From: Prosapia bicincta
Taxonomy: Eukaryota > Arthropoda > Insecta > Hemiptera > Cercopidae
Length of the DNA: 64,000 nucleotides
Assembly (NCBI GenBank): GCA_036971475.1
Contig: JBAIZL010000005.1
Coordinates: 245,752,323-245,816,322 of the forward strand
Direction of reading: 5' to 3'
Position numbers and translations under genes: made by a program. Below the pieces are notes generated by a model. It had not been told where the DNA came from, searched no databases, and saw nothing but the letters and a program-made list of their open reading frames with translations. Shown here one piece after another: positions 11,742 through 24,129 of the stretch. The number at the start of each line of letters is the position of its first letter. The stretch's first letter is position 1.

Positions 11742-14700
11742 GCTGACGCGATTCGAAATAACTTACTTTACTTTATCCAACGCCCATACTTGGCATTTCA
11801 GCCATTCGGTGCCACGCAGTCCAGTAGAAGGAGGCGAGATGCTCCAAGACAGAGCCATATGCTTCATCGCAGACGTCCCGCAGTCCTTGGCATTCGAACA
11901 GATGTTGGGCGTTCAAAATTCCTTCAGGGGCTGTGCAGAGCGGGTAGTCTGCGGAGGAGAGTACTCCTATTTTGGTCAGATGGGCTGGGAGGTAATGATG
12001 TCATGTCAGAGTTCGAAAGGCGGCCACACCAACTGGACGTGACAGCATTTGGTCAAGTGGGTTGTCCTTGATGATAGATTCCCAGCTCTTCCCTTCGTGG
12101 CGTACCTGTGTCTGGCAGATGTTCTTGCCCTCACCGCTTGATTAATCCTTGTCTTGGAGGAGGCCAGGGACAGAGGCATCATTGGCTGAGTGAGGAATAG
12201 GCCTTTTTTCGCTAATTTGTCCGCCTTTTCATTCCCTGGAATTCCAACGTGGCTTGGAATCCACTGCAGAGTAAGTTCCCAACCCCTTTCAGAGAGATTT
12301 CTTAAGAGAGCATGACAGTTGAAAGTTCGCATGCAATTGGTGTCAGTGTTGGTGGAGAGGGCCATGATTGCAGATTGAGAGTCAACAAAGAATACAGCTT
12401 TTCGGTAATCTCTCAATGAAGTTAGTTTTCAAGCGGCTTCATATACAGCCGATATTTTCTCGTCATAGTTGTTCAGGGGAAAACCCACTGCGGCGCACCC
12501 TAAAAAGATTGGGGAGTGGTAGCCCGCTCCTGTACGGCCAGTGGCAGGGTCACAGGATCCGTCAGTGTAAATGTGCAGCCAGTCGGAGGGTGGGTAACGC
12601 ATGTTGGTGGTTTCAAGACCTGCCAATCTGAGTTCGACTTCAAGGGATGAGTGTTTTGGGGGTGTGTGGCCGGAAAGATACAGACTTTGCTGGGGAAGGT
12701 GGCTGGAAGTGCGGGTTACGGAAAAGATTGGCTCTGAGGTGCCTGGGGGGGATGTTCAGTTCTTTAAGGAGTTCTTCAGCCTTTTTGAGAGGCGTGGTTG
12801 AGTTTTTATCCTTGACGTAGGAGTTTTGTAAGTGTCCCAGAATGGATGAACTCGTTTGACTCTTTCCCAGGATTTAAGTGATGTTTTTACTCTTCTGTCA
12901 TCAAGGGGTTCAATTCCGGCTTCTGCTTCCATTGGCGCGATCAGACAGGATTTTGCACCACCCGTTATGACTCTCAAGGCAGTGTATTGGACTCGGTCAA
13001 GTTTGGCAGTATTACTTGTGCTGGCTGTGACGAGCACTTCATTTCCGTACTCCATAACTGGTCTGATGTAAGTTTTGTAAGCTATTTCTAGGACGTCCTG
13101 AGTGGCGCCCCATTTAGAAGCTGTGGACATGCATTTCAGTAATCAACAACTTTTCAAGCCTTTCTCTTTGAGTGATTCCTTGTGGGTGTTCCAATTGAGT
13201 CTTCTATCCAGATTAATTCTGAGGTATTTGGCTATGTTCTGCTTTTTCAGCTCTTTGCTCAAAAAGTTTAGATTGACCTTGGATGGCCTGTTTATCATAG
13301 TGAACAGTTGATATAAACAGTTTTGGAGTCGTTTACTAACATAGAGTTTTGGTGAGCCCAGTCAGCAAGGCTTTGGAGGCCTAGATTGATAGTAGTTTCT
13401 AGGTTTCCAATATTACTGCTTGTTGCCCAAATCAGCAGATCGTCTGCATACAAGAGGGCTTCCACACCTGGGAGTGAATGGATGGTTGCTATGACATCAT
13501 TAATCATAATGTTGAAAAGTAGGCAGCTAGTTATGGCTCCTTGCGGAAGTCCTTGTCTCTGGATTTTATAGCAGGATTTTGTGTTGTTATAATTTACTCT
13601 GATGAGTCTCTAAGAAAAGAAACTTTTGATCCATCGTGACAGGTTTCCACTCACCCCGCAGTTTATCAGTTTGTGCATGAGCATTTTTTCCAGACTCGGT
13701 CGTATGCTTTGAAGTCGACCAGAACTGCCAGTGTAGACATTTTACGGTGGAACCTGTCTTTAACGAGTTGGGTGAATTTAACAACGTGGTCTATTGTGCA
13801 CATATTTCTACGGAAACCGGCTTGGGCTGGGTCTATGGTGTGGTGATTATCAAGGAAGGTGCTAAGTCTTTGAACTACCATTCTTTCAGTGATTTTAGAG
13901 CAGGAACTAGTCGGGGCAATAGGTCTGTAGCTCTCAAACTTGTCGCTACATTTGCCATGCTTAGGGATGGGGCAGATTTCGACCTTCTCCCATTGTGCAG
14001 GTATGTGTTTATCCCATGTCAAATCAATCAATTTAAGGAGGGTGTTCTTGGCCTCACTACCGAGATGCTTTAGGAATTCCGGGAAGATCCCGTCCACTCC
14101 TGACGATTTCTGGGTTTTAGTACATTTGAGCGCGATTTCTAACTCGTCCAGGGAGAAGGGGGCGCTAAGAATATAGTTGTCCAGTTTGGTGTGGCAAGAT
14201 GGATTGGCTTTTTCGAGAGGAAGTCTTACACTTTTTGACCCTGATATTATGCTTATGCTTGCATAGTGTGAGCAGATAGCACTGGCAATTTCGTTGTCAG
14301 AAGTTAGTAGCTTGTCTTCATTTCGGAGAGGATCTTGTTCCCTTACAATCTTCTCATTACACAGGCTGCTGATGAAACGATGTGCTTTCTTTCCGTCCTT
14401 TCTGAAATCCAGTTTGAGTATGAAAGATCTGTATGCATCTCTTTTCCCTTGGATGACGTATTTTCGTAGCTCAGCTTGGCATTTTCTTAGATTGACACAG
14501 TCCGAGATTTGACCCGGTCGTTCCGCCTCCTTTCTGGCTCTGTCTCGGGCTTTTTTCAAGGAAGAGAGTGTTTTATTCCAGAATGGTTTGTGTTTTTTAA
14601 CTTGTTCTCTTGGGGTGCTTTTTGCAACGCAAGACAGAATAGCGTCACAGAACGCTTTCCGATTTCTCAGGGATGGTTCCAATTAGGTCGAGAGTCACCT

Positions 14701-15630
14701 TGGAGTTTGTGTCTTGGGAAAATTGTTTCCAGTCGGCCTTCCAAAAATTTCCACCTAGTGAGTTTTTGCTTGAGTCGCAGTGGCTGTGTAAAGGACACTC
14801 GGGTTAACAGCGCTCTGTGGCCGCATCCTGAAGGATCGTTCAGGAGCTGGACTTGTGTACGGCCTGCCAGGTTTGGGTGTACGATTACCAGGTCGGGACT
14901 ACATTTGTGACCTGCAAAAGATAAAAATGTGGCTTCTGTAGGTATGATTTGCAGCAATTTATCATCTATAAAGTCCTCCATTGCTTTATCCGTGAGCGTT
15001 GAAATAGGATATCCCCATCTGGTGGAGGGGCGTTAAAGTCACCGAGAACGATGTAACGCATGGAAAGGTGACTGTTAAGGATGTTGAGGCTTGATTTGTT
15101 TTCCGGTGGGTTGTATAGTACATTGATTTTGAAAGGTTGGTTGTTTTTCCAGACCTCCACCAGGAAAGCTTCTAACTTATCACTTTCGTTCATTTCATGT
15201 AGTGTCACGCAGTCAGCCTTGAGATTCTGGTTAACTACCACTAGCATACCCGAGGCTACCTGTCGTCCTCTCTTGATTTTGTAATTTACATATCCAGTTT
15301 GTTGATAAAATTCGTGGGTCTCAGATGCGACACCTGCCTCAAGGATAAATTAAACATCGACCTCATGATTCACGAGAATGTGTCGTATTTCTAAAAATTT
15401 ACTACTGTTCAAGCCTCCGGCATTCCAATGGAGCACACGTAGGCTGTAGTTGGGGCTCTGGGAAGAGCCATTTTGGTTGAGGTTATAGCATCTCATTATT
15501 TCCCGCTTATGAATTGCGCAGAAAAGGCGACCTCTGTTGATAGTTTAGATTTAGATTATGCAGGGGGCACCACGAGCAGGCGATCAACTTCACATCCCAA
15601 ATTCGAAACAATCCTCGAAAAACTCGTCAG
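11742..15630 (-). mobile_element. Non-LTR retrotransposon (LINE) with APE endonuclease, RT and RNase H
   Basis: Reverse-strand LINE ORF2, disrupted by several frameshifts and stops. Domains in order: apurinic-type endonuclease from about 15445 (LRVLHWNAGGLNSS, one stop at about 15349, then VLGDFNAPPPDG), RT fingers and palm 14682-13295 (AQAGFRRNMCTIDHVV; catalytic LLYADDLLIW), thumb 13130-12756, and RNase H 12590-12230 (IYTDGSCDPATGRTGAGYHS; WIPSHVGIPGNEKADKLAKK). The 3' end is a short TAAAGTAAAG-type tract near 11765. EN-RT-RNH order and lack of a restriction-like nuclease place it in the I/LOA/R1-related group; the exact clade is not resolved. ORF1 was not found, so it is 5'-truncated or lacks it. 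Its G+C is higher than the surroundings, implying a fairly recent arrival. Confidence 0.9.
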
Positions 15631-15633
15631 AAA

Positions 15634-15725
15634 GTAAGCACTTAAGTATTCACTTAGTTATTAATTAATTAATTATAGTTTAATCAGTGAATTTAAGATG
15701 ATTACAAGCAACCTTAATTTATAAC
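15634..15725. repeat. Right inverted arm and tail of hairpin MITE family
   Basis: Starts with GTAAGCACTTAAGTATTCAC, the inverse of the arm at 11692-11739. It continues with TTTAATCAGTGAATTTAAG and ATTACAAGCAAC, matching (inverted) the tail of the small MITE at 10602-10719. Together the two arms look like one MITE with the LINE sitting in its loop. Confidence 0.6.
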
Positions 15726-15729
15726 TCCT

Positions 15730-17570
15730 ATAACTTGAAACAGCCAAAGGAAAGTATTTTTTAAATACAGTATTATTTATGGTTTGCTTAAATTTCCTGT
15801 TATTAAGGTTTCAAGTTTATTTATAATTAAGTATTATCACGTTGCTCATGGAATTTGGATACATTATTTATAAAAAAAATGTATTATTTGATAATAAAAA
15901 TGTACTACAATACTAAAATTAGTGGTATAGATTTTGTAATATTTCTGTATACTTTATAGATATATACAGAGTACAGTGTTCAAGGTAAAAATACATCTGT
16001 TCTAAGTGCAGTACTTTGATACAAAATATAAATTATTAAAGTCACATTTTTTTATCATCGTGAAGCAAGTCAATAAATAACAATAAAAGAAAAATGAAAT
16101 TATAATTAATGAAGCCATAGACCTTTTTTCAGTTTTTTAAAAACAATTTACAGAATCAATCCGTGACTTCAATACTGTTCTTTCATCTGTGCTTTGTCCA
16201 CAGCTGTTGAGAAAAAACGTTGTAATATGAAAATTTGATTTATAAATTCAACTTTCCCGCTAATGACAAGTCCTAGTTTATTTGATTTAATTATTGATGG
16301 TTTAAAAACAGAACGAGTGTTTAACTGTAAAAGCTAAGTATTTAGTGTTCTTATGAGTTGGAAATTTCGCTGCACCACCTTTGCGTGTTGCAGTTGAGAG
16401 TGGGTAAGATCAATATTTTAACTTCTCAAAGTTGGCTTTAGAATGAATCAACTTTTACAGAATTCTAAAATATATCTTAATTTTGTAATACATTTCGATA
16501 TATATTTCTAAACCATTATTACATAAGCTAGGTAGCTGTTTTGAAATTAGCTTGAAATACCGTTTTTCCATAAACTAGAAATAAACTTAATTTTAGAATA
16601 TAGTGAAGATCCATACAATTTTTTTTTTTAGTATTGATTTCAATTGAATGCTAAATAATTTCTATATAATGAAAATATTACCTGTTTTTAGTTCTTTGAA
16701 AGGCATTCTACTGGTATTATATCGGTTTTCTGATTTAATATATTGACTGATTAGATAATATTGACATTAGAGCTCTCAGTTAATTGATGAACAAATTTAA
16801 ATCAACAAATGAACATTTTTTAGTTGATTGAATGATCTGTAAAATATTTAAAATTTATGCTATACATATTGTACATTTTAAATGTAGATTGTCAGCCAAA
16901 TTAAATGCATACATTTTATACAATTTTAGTCTGATTATAGGCTAGGTTATATTGATTTTGGCCATTATTATAATTACGCACATCTTTCATTCAACTGTAT
17001 ATTCAACAATGGCTGTAGTTATTAAATTTTAAAGCTAAAACTGATATGCCAACCATTGATTAGTTTCTGCAGTGCAACCACAAAGCCTGATCCTCAAGAT
17101 GACTGGTTAATGTTCATGAAAGGGTAGCTTCTGGTTAATTATAATGGGGTCTGTCAAAGGGAACCAGTACTTGCAGTATTACACATATAAGTAAGGCGTA
17201 TTAAGTTGTGTTACATTAATGTTCAGTAGTGTAAAACATTTCAAGCTGAACAATATTGGAACCTTTGATATCTGAACATATTGACACTGAAATTCAGAAA
17301 GTTGATAAAATATATGCAAGATATTCATTATAGTACTATATTGAGTTGAGGTGATCTTTAAAAGGCATTTAATGTTGTGTGGCAATCAGGCAGGGAAATG
17401 TTTTATATTATCGAAAAGATATTGGTAAAATATTAGAGCGTGTAATTGGTTTAAGTCAACCTAAAATGAGGGCAGATTCAAATTTTAACTGTTATAAATT
17501 TTGATTAGTCTTAGGATGCTCAGTAGTGTATTCTAAATCATCATTCTAGTTTCCTTAACTATTGTTTGTG
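15730..17570. other. lin-52 upstream region
   Basis: AT-rich DNA upstream of the lin-52 start codon. A GGGTAAGAT splice-donor-like site occurs near 16402 and a good acceptor (GTGTATAG) ends at 17575, 13 bases before the lin-52 ATG. A non-coding first exon ending near 16402 is therefore possible but unproven. No other gene is visible. Confidence 0.4.
16253..16260 (+). promoter_or_regulatory. E2F-consensus site (TTTCCCGC) upstream of lin-52
   Basis: An exact TTTSSCGC match in otherwise AT-rich DNA, about 1.3 kb upstream of the lin-52 ATG and about 150 bases upstream of a possible first-exon donor. E2F/DP and DREAM complexes bind this motif in cell-cycle promoters. An eight-base match can arise by chance, and one more exists in inverse form at 1755-1762. 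Confidence 0.3.
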
Positions 17571-17588
17571 TATAGGGAGAATTTGACT

Positions 17589-17664
17589 ATGTCTACATTG
17601 GATGAAAGTCTACTAAGTTTAGAAAAACTGGATCGCACATCACCTGAATTGTGGCCTGAGCAAA
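17589..17664 (+). CDS. lin-52: lin-52, coding exon 1
   Basis: Encodes MSTLDESLLSLEKLDRTSPE and then Leu-Trp-Pro-Glu-Gln, the hallmark N-terminus of LIN52 family proteins (acidic start, Leu-Ser-x-Glu-Lys-Leu-Asp-Arg, Ser-Pro-x-Leu-Trp-Pro-Glu). The exon has an acceptor 13 bases before the ATG and ends at an AAA|GTAAGT donor, leaving one base of a codon. LIN52 is a core MuvB subunit. In vertebrates a serine near the N-terminus is phosphorylated by DYRK1A to allow DREAM assembly; the Arg-Thr-Ser-Pro segment here is the equivalent region. The start is the first in-frame ATG after the acceptor. Confidence 0.93.
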
Positions 17665-18539
17665 GTAAGTATAATCAATTTTTAATGTTTAATAAGTAAT
17701 ATCAATTACTAATTAAAAAATAGTTTTAGTGAGAACTAGTAGCTCACATGAAGATGGAATCAACAAGTATAATAATAATTAGCAAAGTAAGTAAGTATAT
17801 TTTAATAATCTTAATCGTAAATTCACAGTAGAGTCAAGTTAATATTAAAATAATAACAATCACATTTTGTATATATTTATAGAAACACAGTTCCTAGTAA
17901 AATTATTCTCTTGTTTACGGTATTCTAAATATCTATTTTAGATTTTTCTCAGTGAATCAATTAGTTATATTAAGTTTCTGTTAAAGTGGTATACATTTTG
18001 TTAAAACTACAAAGACATTTCTTTCATTTAAACTGCTATGCAAAATGAAAATGCTACAAATGTATCTACTAATAGTTTATAAGGAAAATATTACAATGTT
18101 ACCAGAAAATCCATCTTTAAAATACAGAATAAAGTTTGTATCAACAATATGAAACATTCTTAATACTCTTAATAAAAGTTACAATCTCTGAAAAAAAATT
18201 GAATTTTTTTAGAGAATTTTATGCAAAATATAAATGGAAGATTTAAAAATGTATTTATAAACTATAAACATATCTATTTTCACTTCACTTTAACTTATAA
18301 GCTAGTTAAGTTGAAGACTTGGTTTTCGAATTATCATTATGTATATTAAAATACTGAACTTAACTATGTGCTCAATCTTTTTGGACAACCATTCACTCCA
18401 AGATTATGTATTTAACTTTATATCTTTGGTTGCAATTGGTTTTGGTTACTTTGGTAGGGCATGAGTAGCTGGATTAGGCAACATAGTGCCAAGGTCAACC
18501 TTTATTTTATTTTTACTTTATTTTGTTTCTCATTTTCTT

Positions 18540-18770
18540 ATATTAGTGATTAGGTCTGTTGTTAAGGGGCTTCTATATATTCCAGAGAAATGACCGATGT
18601 TTGTCTCTTATGCTGCAAATTTGAAAACCACTTACTGAAAATACATACAAAACTCACTTTACATCCTAACAATGACCATTTTAACGACAAAACAACAAGA
18701 TTTACTACGTCAAAATATTACTCTATTCTAAATTACCACAGGCACCTGTGAACTGTCAAGTGGGCTCTGC
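18540..18770 (-). repeat. PLE 3' flank fragment
   Basis: Same orientation as, and alignable with, 7215-7440: ATTAGTGA...GTCTGTT, CTGAAAATACATAC, CAAAATATTACTCT and GAACTGTCAA blocks. No coding part is attached. Confidence 0.5.
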
Positions 18771-19020
18771 TAATAGAATATATCTGCAGACCTATTAAAA
18801 AAAAACTCTTCCAATATGCTAGCTAAAATTTTTAATGAATTTCCAAGGGTAAATTGTTTATAACAGTATCCCAATGTATCAAAATTGTATTACATTTATA
18901 TCACGTTTTAAGTTGGTAAAACTATAAGTTTTATGATTTGGTTCAGCAAGAAGTTGAATTACTAAATTATTTGAATCTTTTAACTGATTGAAATTACAAT
19001 TTAATTACTTTTACATTAGT

Positions 19021-19345
19021 TTATGACTATCCTAACTTTAATTTATTTTGTAAAAACTTACTGAGACAGAATGTTTTTGATTGCTCCGTGGAGATCTTCA
19101 CCAGTGTTCAACCTTTCCGCTTAGAGTTGTTGTTAGGTTAAGCAGTGTTGGTTACAAAGGCAGGCTTAAACTAACAACTCCAAGCGGAACATTTAGAAAC
19201 TGATGAAAATCCTAACGGAGCGATCAAAAATGTTTTATGTCAGAAAATTTTTAAAAATTTATAAAATAAATTAAGGTTTGGATAGTCATAAACTAATGTG
19301 AGTGATTAAGTTTCACTGAACATCATGGACTACAAAATTCAAGAG
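19021..19345. repeat. Inverted pair of PLE terminal units
   Basis: The left arm (19021-19145, reverse orientation) and right arm (about 19155-19345, forward) are inverse copies: TTTATGACTATCC...CTGAGACAGAATGTTTTTGAT against AATGTTTTATGTCAG...GGATAGTCATAAA. Each holds a degenerate hammerhead-like motif (CTGATGA, hairpin, AAAAATG). The right arm ends with ATCATGGACTACAAAATTC, a possible PLE start codon context also present at 6774. Confidence 0.7.
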
Positions 19346-19944
19346 TACAATTCATTGTCTCAAAAAGATATTCCTTCGTTACTTCAAAATGTTCTTTAAT
19401 AATATTGCCAAAAATATAGATACTGAATACTGGCAATAATCCACAAAACTGTTATTTAAATAATTAAAATGCTTTAATAATTTCTTCGAGTGTTTTTTTT
19501 TTATTTCACTTGGAGGTAATAAAATTCCTAATTAGTCTTCTGCTGTTCTCTAAAGACCTGTTTTATCTAATCTGAAATATTGTATGCACATAGAATTTAT
19601 ACAAAACATATTACACATCTTATAATCAAACGTGGCACCTAATTGAACATTTTGTAAAATATAACAATCTAGTTTAGCGTTAGTCTAAGAGTTAATAATA
19701 ACTCTAGTTTGCATTTAGAGGCTTATGAGTGAAATGTTTAAAAAGATCAGTAATCTTGGGGGGTAAAAATAGTTATATTGTTATAGATGTTGAATATTGC
19801 AAAAGAAAAAATTGGATGTTACAGGAGAAAATTTTAAGCATCATTCTTGATTTTGAGTTGCAATTATATCCCTCACTATGTACAAACACATGAAATTTTT
19901 GTGAAGGTGTGGTTAGCTTTTTAAACATGTATTTACATTCTTAG

Positions 19945-20055
19945 TTCCAGGTGTATCGGAGTATGTCTACCAAAACTCCTTAAATGGCAACTCCTCGCAA
20001 CTTCCGACGCCTTGGACACGGCCTTTGGATATTGATGACTTCAACCTACTCCATC
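19945..20055 (+). CDS. lin-52: lin-52, coding exon 2
   Basis: Starts after a TTAG acceptor and ends at a GTACGT donor. Joined to exon 1 it continues Trp-Pro-Glu-Gln with IPGVSEYVYQNSLNGNSSQL and ends PLDIDDFNLLH. The Pro-Gly-Val-x-Glu motif directly after Trp-Pro-Glu-Gln is conserved in LIN52. The middle of the protein is the variable segment, and the acidic Asp-Ile-Asp-Asp stretch leads into the C-terminal helix. Length 111 bases, phase 1 at both ends. Confidence 0.92.
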
Positions 20056-20497
20056 GTACGTAACCTATTCTGGCAATTACTTTATTAGTTTTTTTTTTAA
20101 ATTAATTTTCTTGAGGTTTTAAAATTGTCTCTAACACTACATAATATTTTTTGGTTTGTATAGAGTGGGTAATTAGTTTTAATTACGCTCTGCCTCTCTA
20201 GAACCTCTAAATTCATTGAGTGCAGAAATATAACTAGTAGAAAAAACAAAATTATATATTCTCAACAGTAAAATTTTGCTATTTGTTTTGACAGTTATAT
20301 TGTTAACCATTTTACATCAGCTAATTTTGAATGGATTTAAAAACGAAAACTCTTGGTGGGCAAACATCAAATTGTGTTAGAGCTATCGAAGTCAAATGAT
20401 CACTCTCCTTTGCTCTAAATTTACCGTCGGTACACAATCAGTTTCATTGTTCTTTGCTGTATATATAATTATACAGCTATTATGTATTTTGTAACTA

Positions 20498-22830
20498 CAG
20501 TAAAACCTATCATATCCGGAACTCCCGATATTCAGACATTATATGAAAATAAAGTAACCGTCTTAATTCTGCAAGGCGTCTTGCTGTAGAAGCAAGTCTC
20601 TGGAAACCAGTTTGTTTTTCCCCAACTCAACCAGTTGTGTTTCAGTCTCCGTATTGTCCAGTTCATTAGAGTTCTACAGATTGGTGTACTACACAAATTA
20701 ATCAGTTGTGTTTGAGTGTCCGTATCGTTCAGCTGCTGACAGAGACTGAGTAAAACATATACTGAGCTTCTTATTAATAGTTGACATACAAATTGCTAAG
20801 GGCTCTATTATGTTTAGATGTCTGACAGAAGGTCAATGAGCCATAAATATCTTTCTTTATTTATGCTGCAAGTTTTGAGAGTCGATAAATATCCCTTAGA
20901 CACCATAGACGTCGTCTCATGCACAAAAAAAAAAAAAAAAAAAACAGAAAATAAACTCTCTTGAACTTGAAGCAAACAAATAAATCAAACAGTGACTAAT
21001 AAATTGTGGCTAGCTGACCTAGTATGTAAACTGCAATGGGTTAAGGAACTGTACAAAAGGTATGTAACTAAATTGTACATACATTTCTATATTGCTATTA
21101 AAATATAATTACAATCTTCAATAAGTGTAGCTTGAATACTAGGTTGTAGAATAATGAGTTCTCGTCTTATTTTTTTTCTACAGTATTGTAGTTATTTACC
21201 ATAAAGAAGTCTGATTATTCTGCAAACATCTGTTATACTAACCCTATTATTCAAAAGATGTCTGTAGTAGGGCATCCTTAAAAACAAAACAATATTTCAA
21301 GTTATCTTAACTAACAAACATCAATATCCAGCTCTATACAGAAGTTTAGCATCGCTGCTGTTAACTTACTGCAGCAGTTAGTCAACTTAAATTCAAACAT
21401 CGATAATCGTATCAGGGGTCCATAACTAACTCTGAATTTGTTTTCCCTGTCAGTTACCAAGCATGTTTCAGAACTCTTTCTCATGTCTGCTGGATTTCAA
21501 AACGTGTGCCTACTTGTAACATTGTTTAGTTTTATCTTTTCCCTTTAATTGTTTATCCATGGCATAATGTCATCAAACTCTGATAGGGTCAAGAAAAGCC
21601 AAAAAGATTTACACTGTTGATTAAGAAAGTTGACCTTTTATATGAATTAAAATGTGCTAAAAGCATAGCATCTGTTGCAAAGTATTTTACGAGTCAACAG
21701 GGTATTACATAAAGAAAATAGAAAAAGTGTCAGAGAAGGGACTTGTCAATGAGCAAAAGTTACCTCTGTGTGTCGCGATATAAACATCGAAAAAATGGAA
21801 AAAGCTTTGACTGTGTGGATGGGAGAAAGGCAATACAGTATTAAAGTTTTTAACACGTATGAGACTAGATTGTTTTAGAAAAGAATGCCTTTAGGATCTT
21901 TCTTATCTAAAGAGGAGAAATCTGCTCTGGTTTTAATGGTTGCAAAGGATCATTTGACTGTTCTTCTGTGCTAGAGGTTATGTGATGAAACTAATGGTAG
22001 TTTACAGGTCCTTTAACCCTTGAGGACAGAAAACCAAGGACAAGGATCACTTGCCGGAGAACTTTTCACTGGAGATTCTTTTGGTAAAGAAGTGGAATGT
22101 TTTTTGAAATCAAAGTCGATCCTTATAACGTTCTTTACATAAAATCAATGTGGCCAGGCACTCTTCACATCTAAATTCATTATATCCTAACATGGAAGTG
22201 TTGTTCCTGATACTAAACACAACAGCCTTGATTTAACCTCTAGACCAGGGTGTCATTGCCACTTTTAAAGCCTACTATCTTTGATGAATCATTAAATAAC
22301 ACAGAAATTAATAAAACTTGAACAGTGAGACAGTGCTGGAAAAATATCCCGGTACAATAAAAGAATCAATGAACAAACTAAAACAATCATCGGTTCGTGC
22401 ATTTTGGAAGACACCGTGACAAGACTGTGTTAACTAGGACATTGTCACGACTGACGCTCACGATTTGTATACAGAATTCCCACTCGTCTACCCCATGTCA
22501 TAAGAAATTAACAGTGATGGATTTGATGACATTAACAGCGTAGATGTTGACAATCTTTTGAAAAGTGCGAACGTAGATTTGACGGAAGAAGAGCTGAAAG
22601 AACTAATTACTGAACCTGTGCCTATCTTGGATAACAAAGACATCATAAAAAATGTATCGCCGAAGTTGACACTAAAAATCTGTCAGTGAAATTCTATGTT
22701 TAGGGAAACAGCTGCAGGCAGTTGTTACTGAAATTGATTCTTATCTAGAACGAATATAAAAATTTTAAAATCAAAAGCTTGAAGAAGCACTAACACCATT
22801 TTAAGAAATGTGTATAAGCACTAGAAAAAA
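20498..22830 (+). mobile_element. Tigger/pogo DNA transposon relic
   Basis: Begins at a TA-CAG-type terminus (CAGTAAAACCTATCATATCC). Coding traces on the + strand, broken by many stops, follow Tigger order. There is an N-terminal helix-turn-helix (KSIASVAKYF near 21660), a DDE-region lead-in (Glu-Thr-Arg-Leu-Phe and Pro-Ser-Arg-type segment near 21865), the second catalytic block near 22125 (YNVLYI), and the third block near 22190-22260 (Met-Glu-Val-Leu-Phe-Leu, then Pro-Leu/Arg-Asp-Gln-Gly-Val-Ile-Ala-Thr-Phe-Lys-Ala-Tyr-Tyr). No matching right terminus was found, so the copy is truncated. It inserted into lin-52 intron 2 in sense orientation. Confidence 0.75.
20775..21050 (+). repeat. Repeat shared (inverted) with 49175-49440
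   Basis: TGTCTGACAGAAGGTCAATG, AAATATCTTTCTTTATTTATGCTG and GGCTAGCTGACCTAGTATG all recur as reverse complements at 49190-49390. The second copy's family context is unclear; in this copy it lies inside the Tigger relic. Confidence 0.6.
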
Positions 22831-23210
22831 ATCATGCACCAAGTAAAATAATGTTTTTTAAAATTAAATTATTACTACTGTTTAAAAGATTATTTGTCTA
22901 AAATTAGATATTTAAAAATTTAGTGGATAGTGTTTGACAATGAAAAATACATGTGTCTGTGTGTCTAAGAGCGCCTATTTAGGGAAAATGTAAGTAAACA
23001 AAAATATGATGTGATTATGTAGTACATAAATATACCATACTGTATTATAAGTGTACAGAATAGCTGTAATTAATGTTAACATTTTTGATGTGGCCGTAAC
23101 CCTCTCCTTCCCATATACAGTTGGTTTCAGTGTTCGCAGTAAGTTAAGCAAACATCCAACGTGAATAATGAAGGGATTACTATGTACTAAAAAGTTTCAC
23201 TTGTTTACAG

Positions 23211-23353
23211 ATTGTGGGAGCTTATCTGTTAATGGTCTTATAGCAGAGGTTAAGAAGCTGCATGACATAGCATACAAACTGGGGTTAGAAGAAGCTAAAG
23301 AAATGACTCGTGGGAAATACCTCAATATACTTCAAAGAAGAAAACGGAAGTAG
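23211..23353 (+). CDS. lin-52: lin-52, coding exon 3 (C-terminus)
   Basis: After a TTTACAG acceptor the frame reads CGSLSVNGLIAEVKKLHDIA and YKLGLEEAKEMTRGKYLNIL, ending in a Lys/Arg-rich tail and TAG. The Gly-Ser-Leu, long amphipathic helix and Tyr-x-Leu-Gly-Leu-(Asp/Glu)-Glu-x-x-Glu-Met-Thr-Arg-Gly-Lys-(Tyr/Phe)-Leu-Asn-Ile-Leu block are the most conserved part of LIN52 and form the MuvB-binding region. The three exons give 109 residues, close to the family norm of about 110-116. No frame damage was seen, so the gene is probably functional. Confidence 0.95.
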
Positions 23354-24125
23354 GATTTCTTCAATACCTTTGGAATTTTAAAAATTCTGTATTTACCATT
23401 AAATAGCACTTCATAATTTAAGGTCTTATTTTTTTAGATTCCAAACGAATTATACCCGCAGGTTAGATATATTTTTAGATATTATAAAACAGAATGTGAA
23501 ATTGAGACAGTTCTTCTATTGCATTTATTTTCTGGGAACTTGATTGTTAAAGTTCTCTTTCACTGCCGAGGTCTTTGTAGAGCTCAATTCTATTGTCCAA
23601 AACTATCGGTTTTTTTTGTTCAATCATGAATAAAGCGATGTTATGGTAGAGGAAGTTCATCCATGCAGCTTTTAGAATTTTGTAAAGTTTTTTTTTCATC
23701 TCCCCACTACAAGTAGTTAGCAGTTTGACAAAATGTGATTTTCATTATTTTTAAAACTTATAATTCATGTTTCAAAACTGGTTGGAATGTCTGAACTAGA
23801 ATTGACAAGTGGAGAAATTTACCTATGTCATGACATCTACAACTTTGTGGCCTCAAAAATGTTCAATATTTACACCAGTATGTCTCAGTACTCCAAATAG
23901 TATCACTTCAATGTAAATACATTGCAGCTTTTAGCTTTAAGAGAAACGTGGTTCTTAAATTATATTACTTGAGGCAATATTATTACATTCTTTTAGAATA
24001 AAATTTGCAGAATTACTCAGTATCAAGCAAATTTAATCAAATATGCAAAAATTGTAAACCTATTCCTAATATATGGGTTAGACTAATATCTAACAGACCT
24101 ACCTTTGAAATGATGCCGTCTGATT
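23354..24125 (+). other. lin-52 3' UTR and intergenic DNA
   Basis: AT-rich sequence after the lin-52 stop. Several AATAAA-like words are present (AATAAA at 23630 and 24000 regions), any of which could be the poly(A) signal. No further coding signal. Confidence 0.4.
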
Positions 24126-24129
24126 TTAA

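Larger units (their letters stand above)
17665..19944 (+). other. lin-52 intron 1 (with PLE remnants)
   Basis: A GT-AG intron of 2280 bp, phase 1. It contains a PLE 3' flank fragment (18540-18770) and an inverted pair of PLE terminal units (19021-19345). The remainder is AT-rich with nothing recognised. Confidence 0.85.
20056..23210 (+). other. lin-52 intron 2 (with Tigger relic)
   Basis: A GT-AG intron of 3155 bp carrying a decayed Tigger transposon (about 20498-22830), an internal A-tract (20925-20945), and a 270-bp segment that is repeated inverted near 49.2 kb. Confidence 0.85.

Noticed and set aside
13747..14910. Plus-strand frames across the LINE
   Set aside because: The minus strand encodes recognisable EN, RT and RNase H domains. 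The plus-strand frames have no domains.
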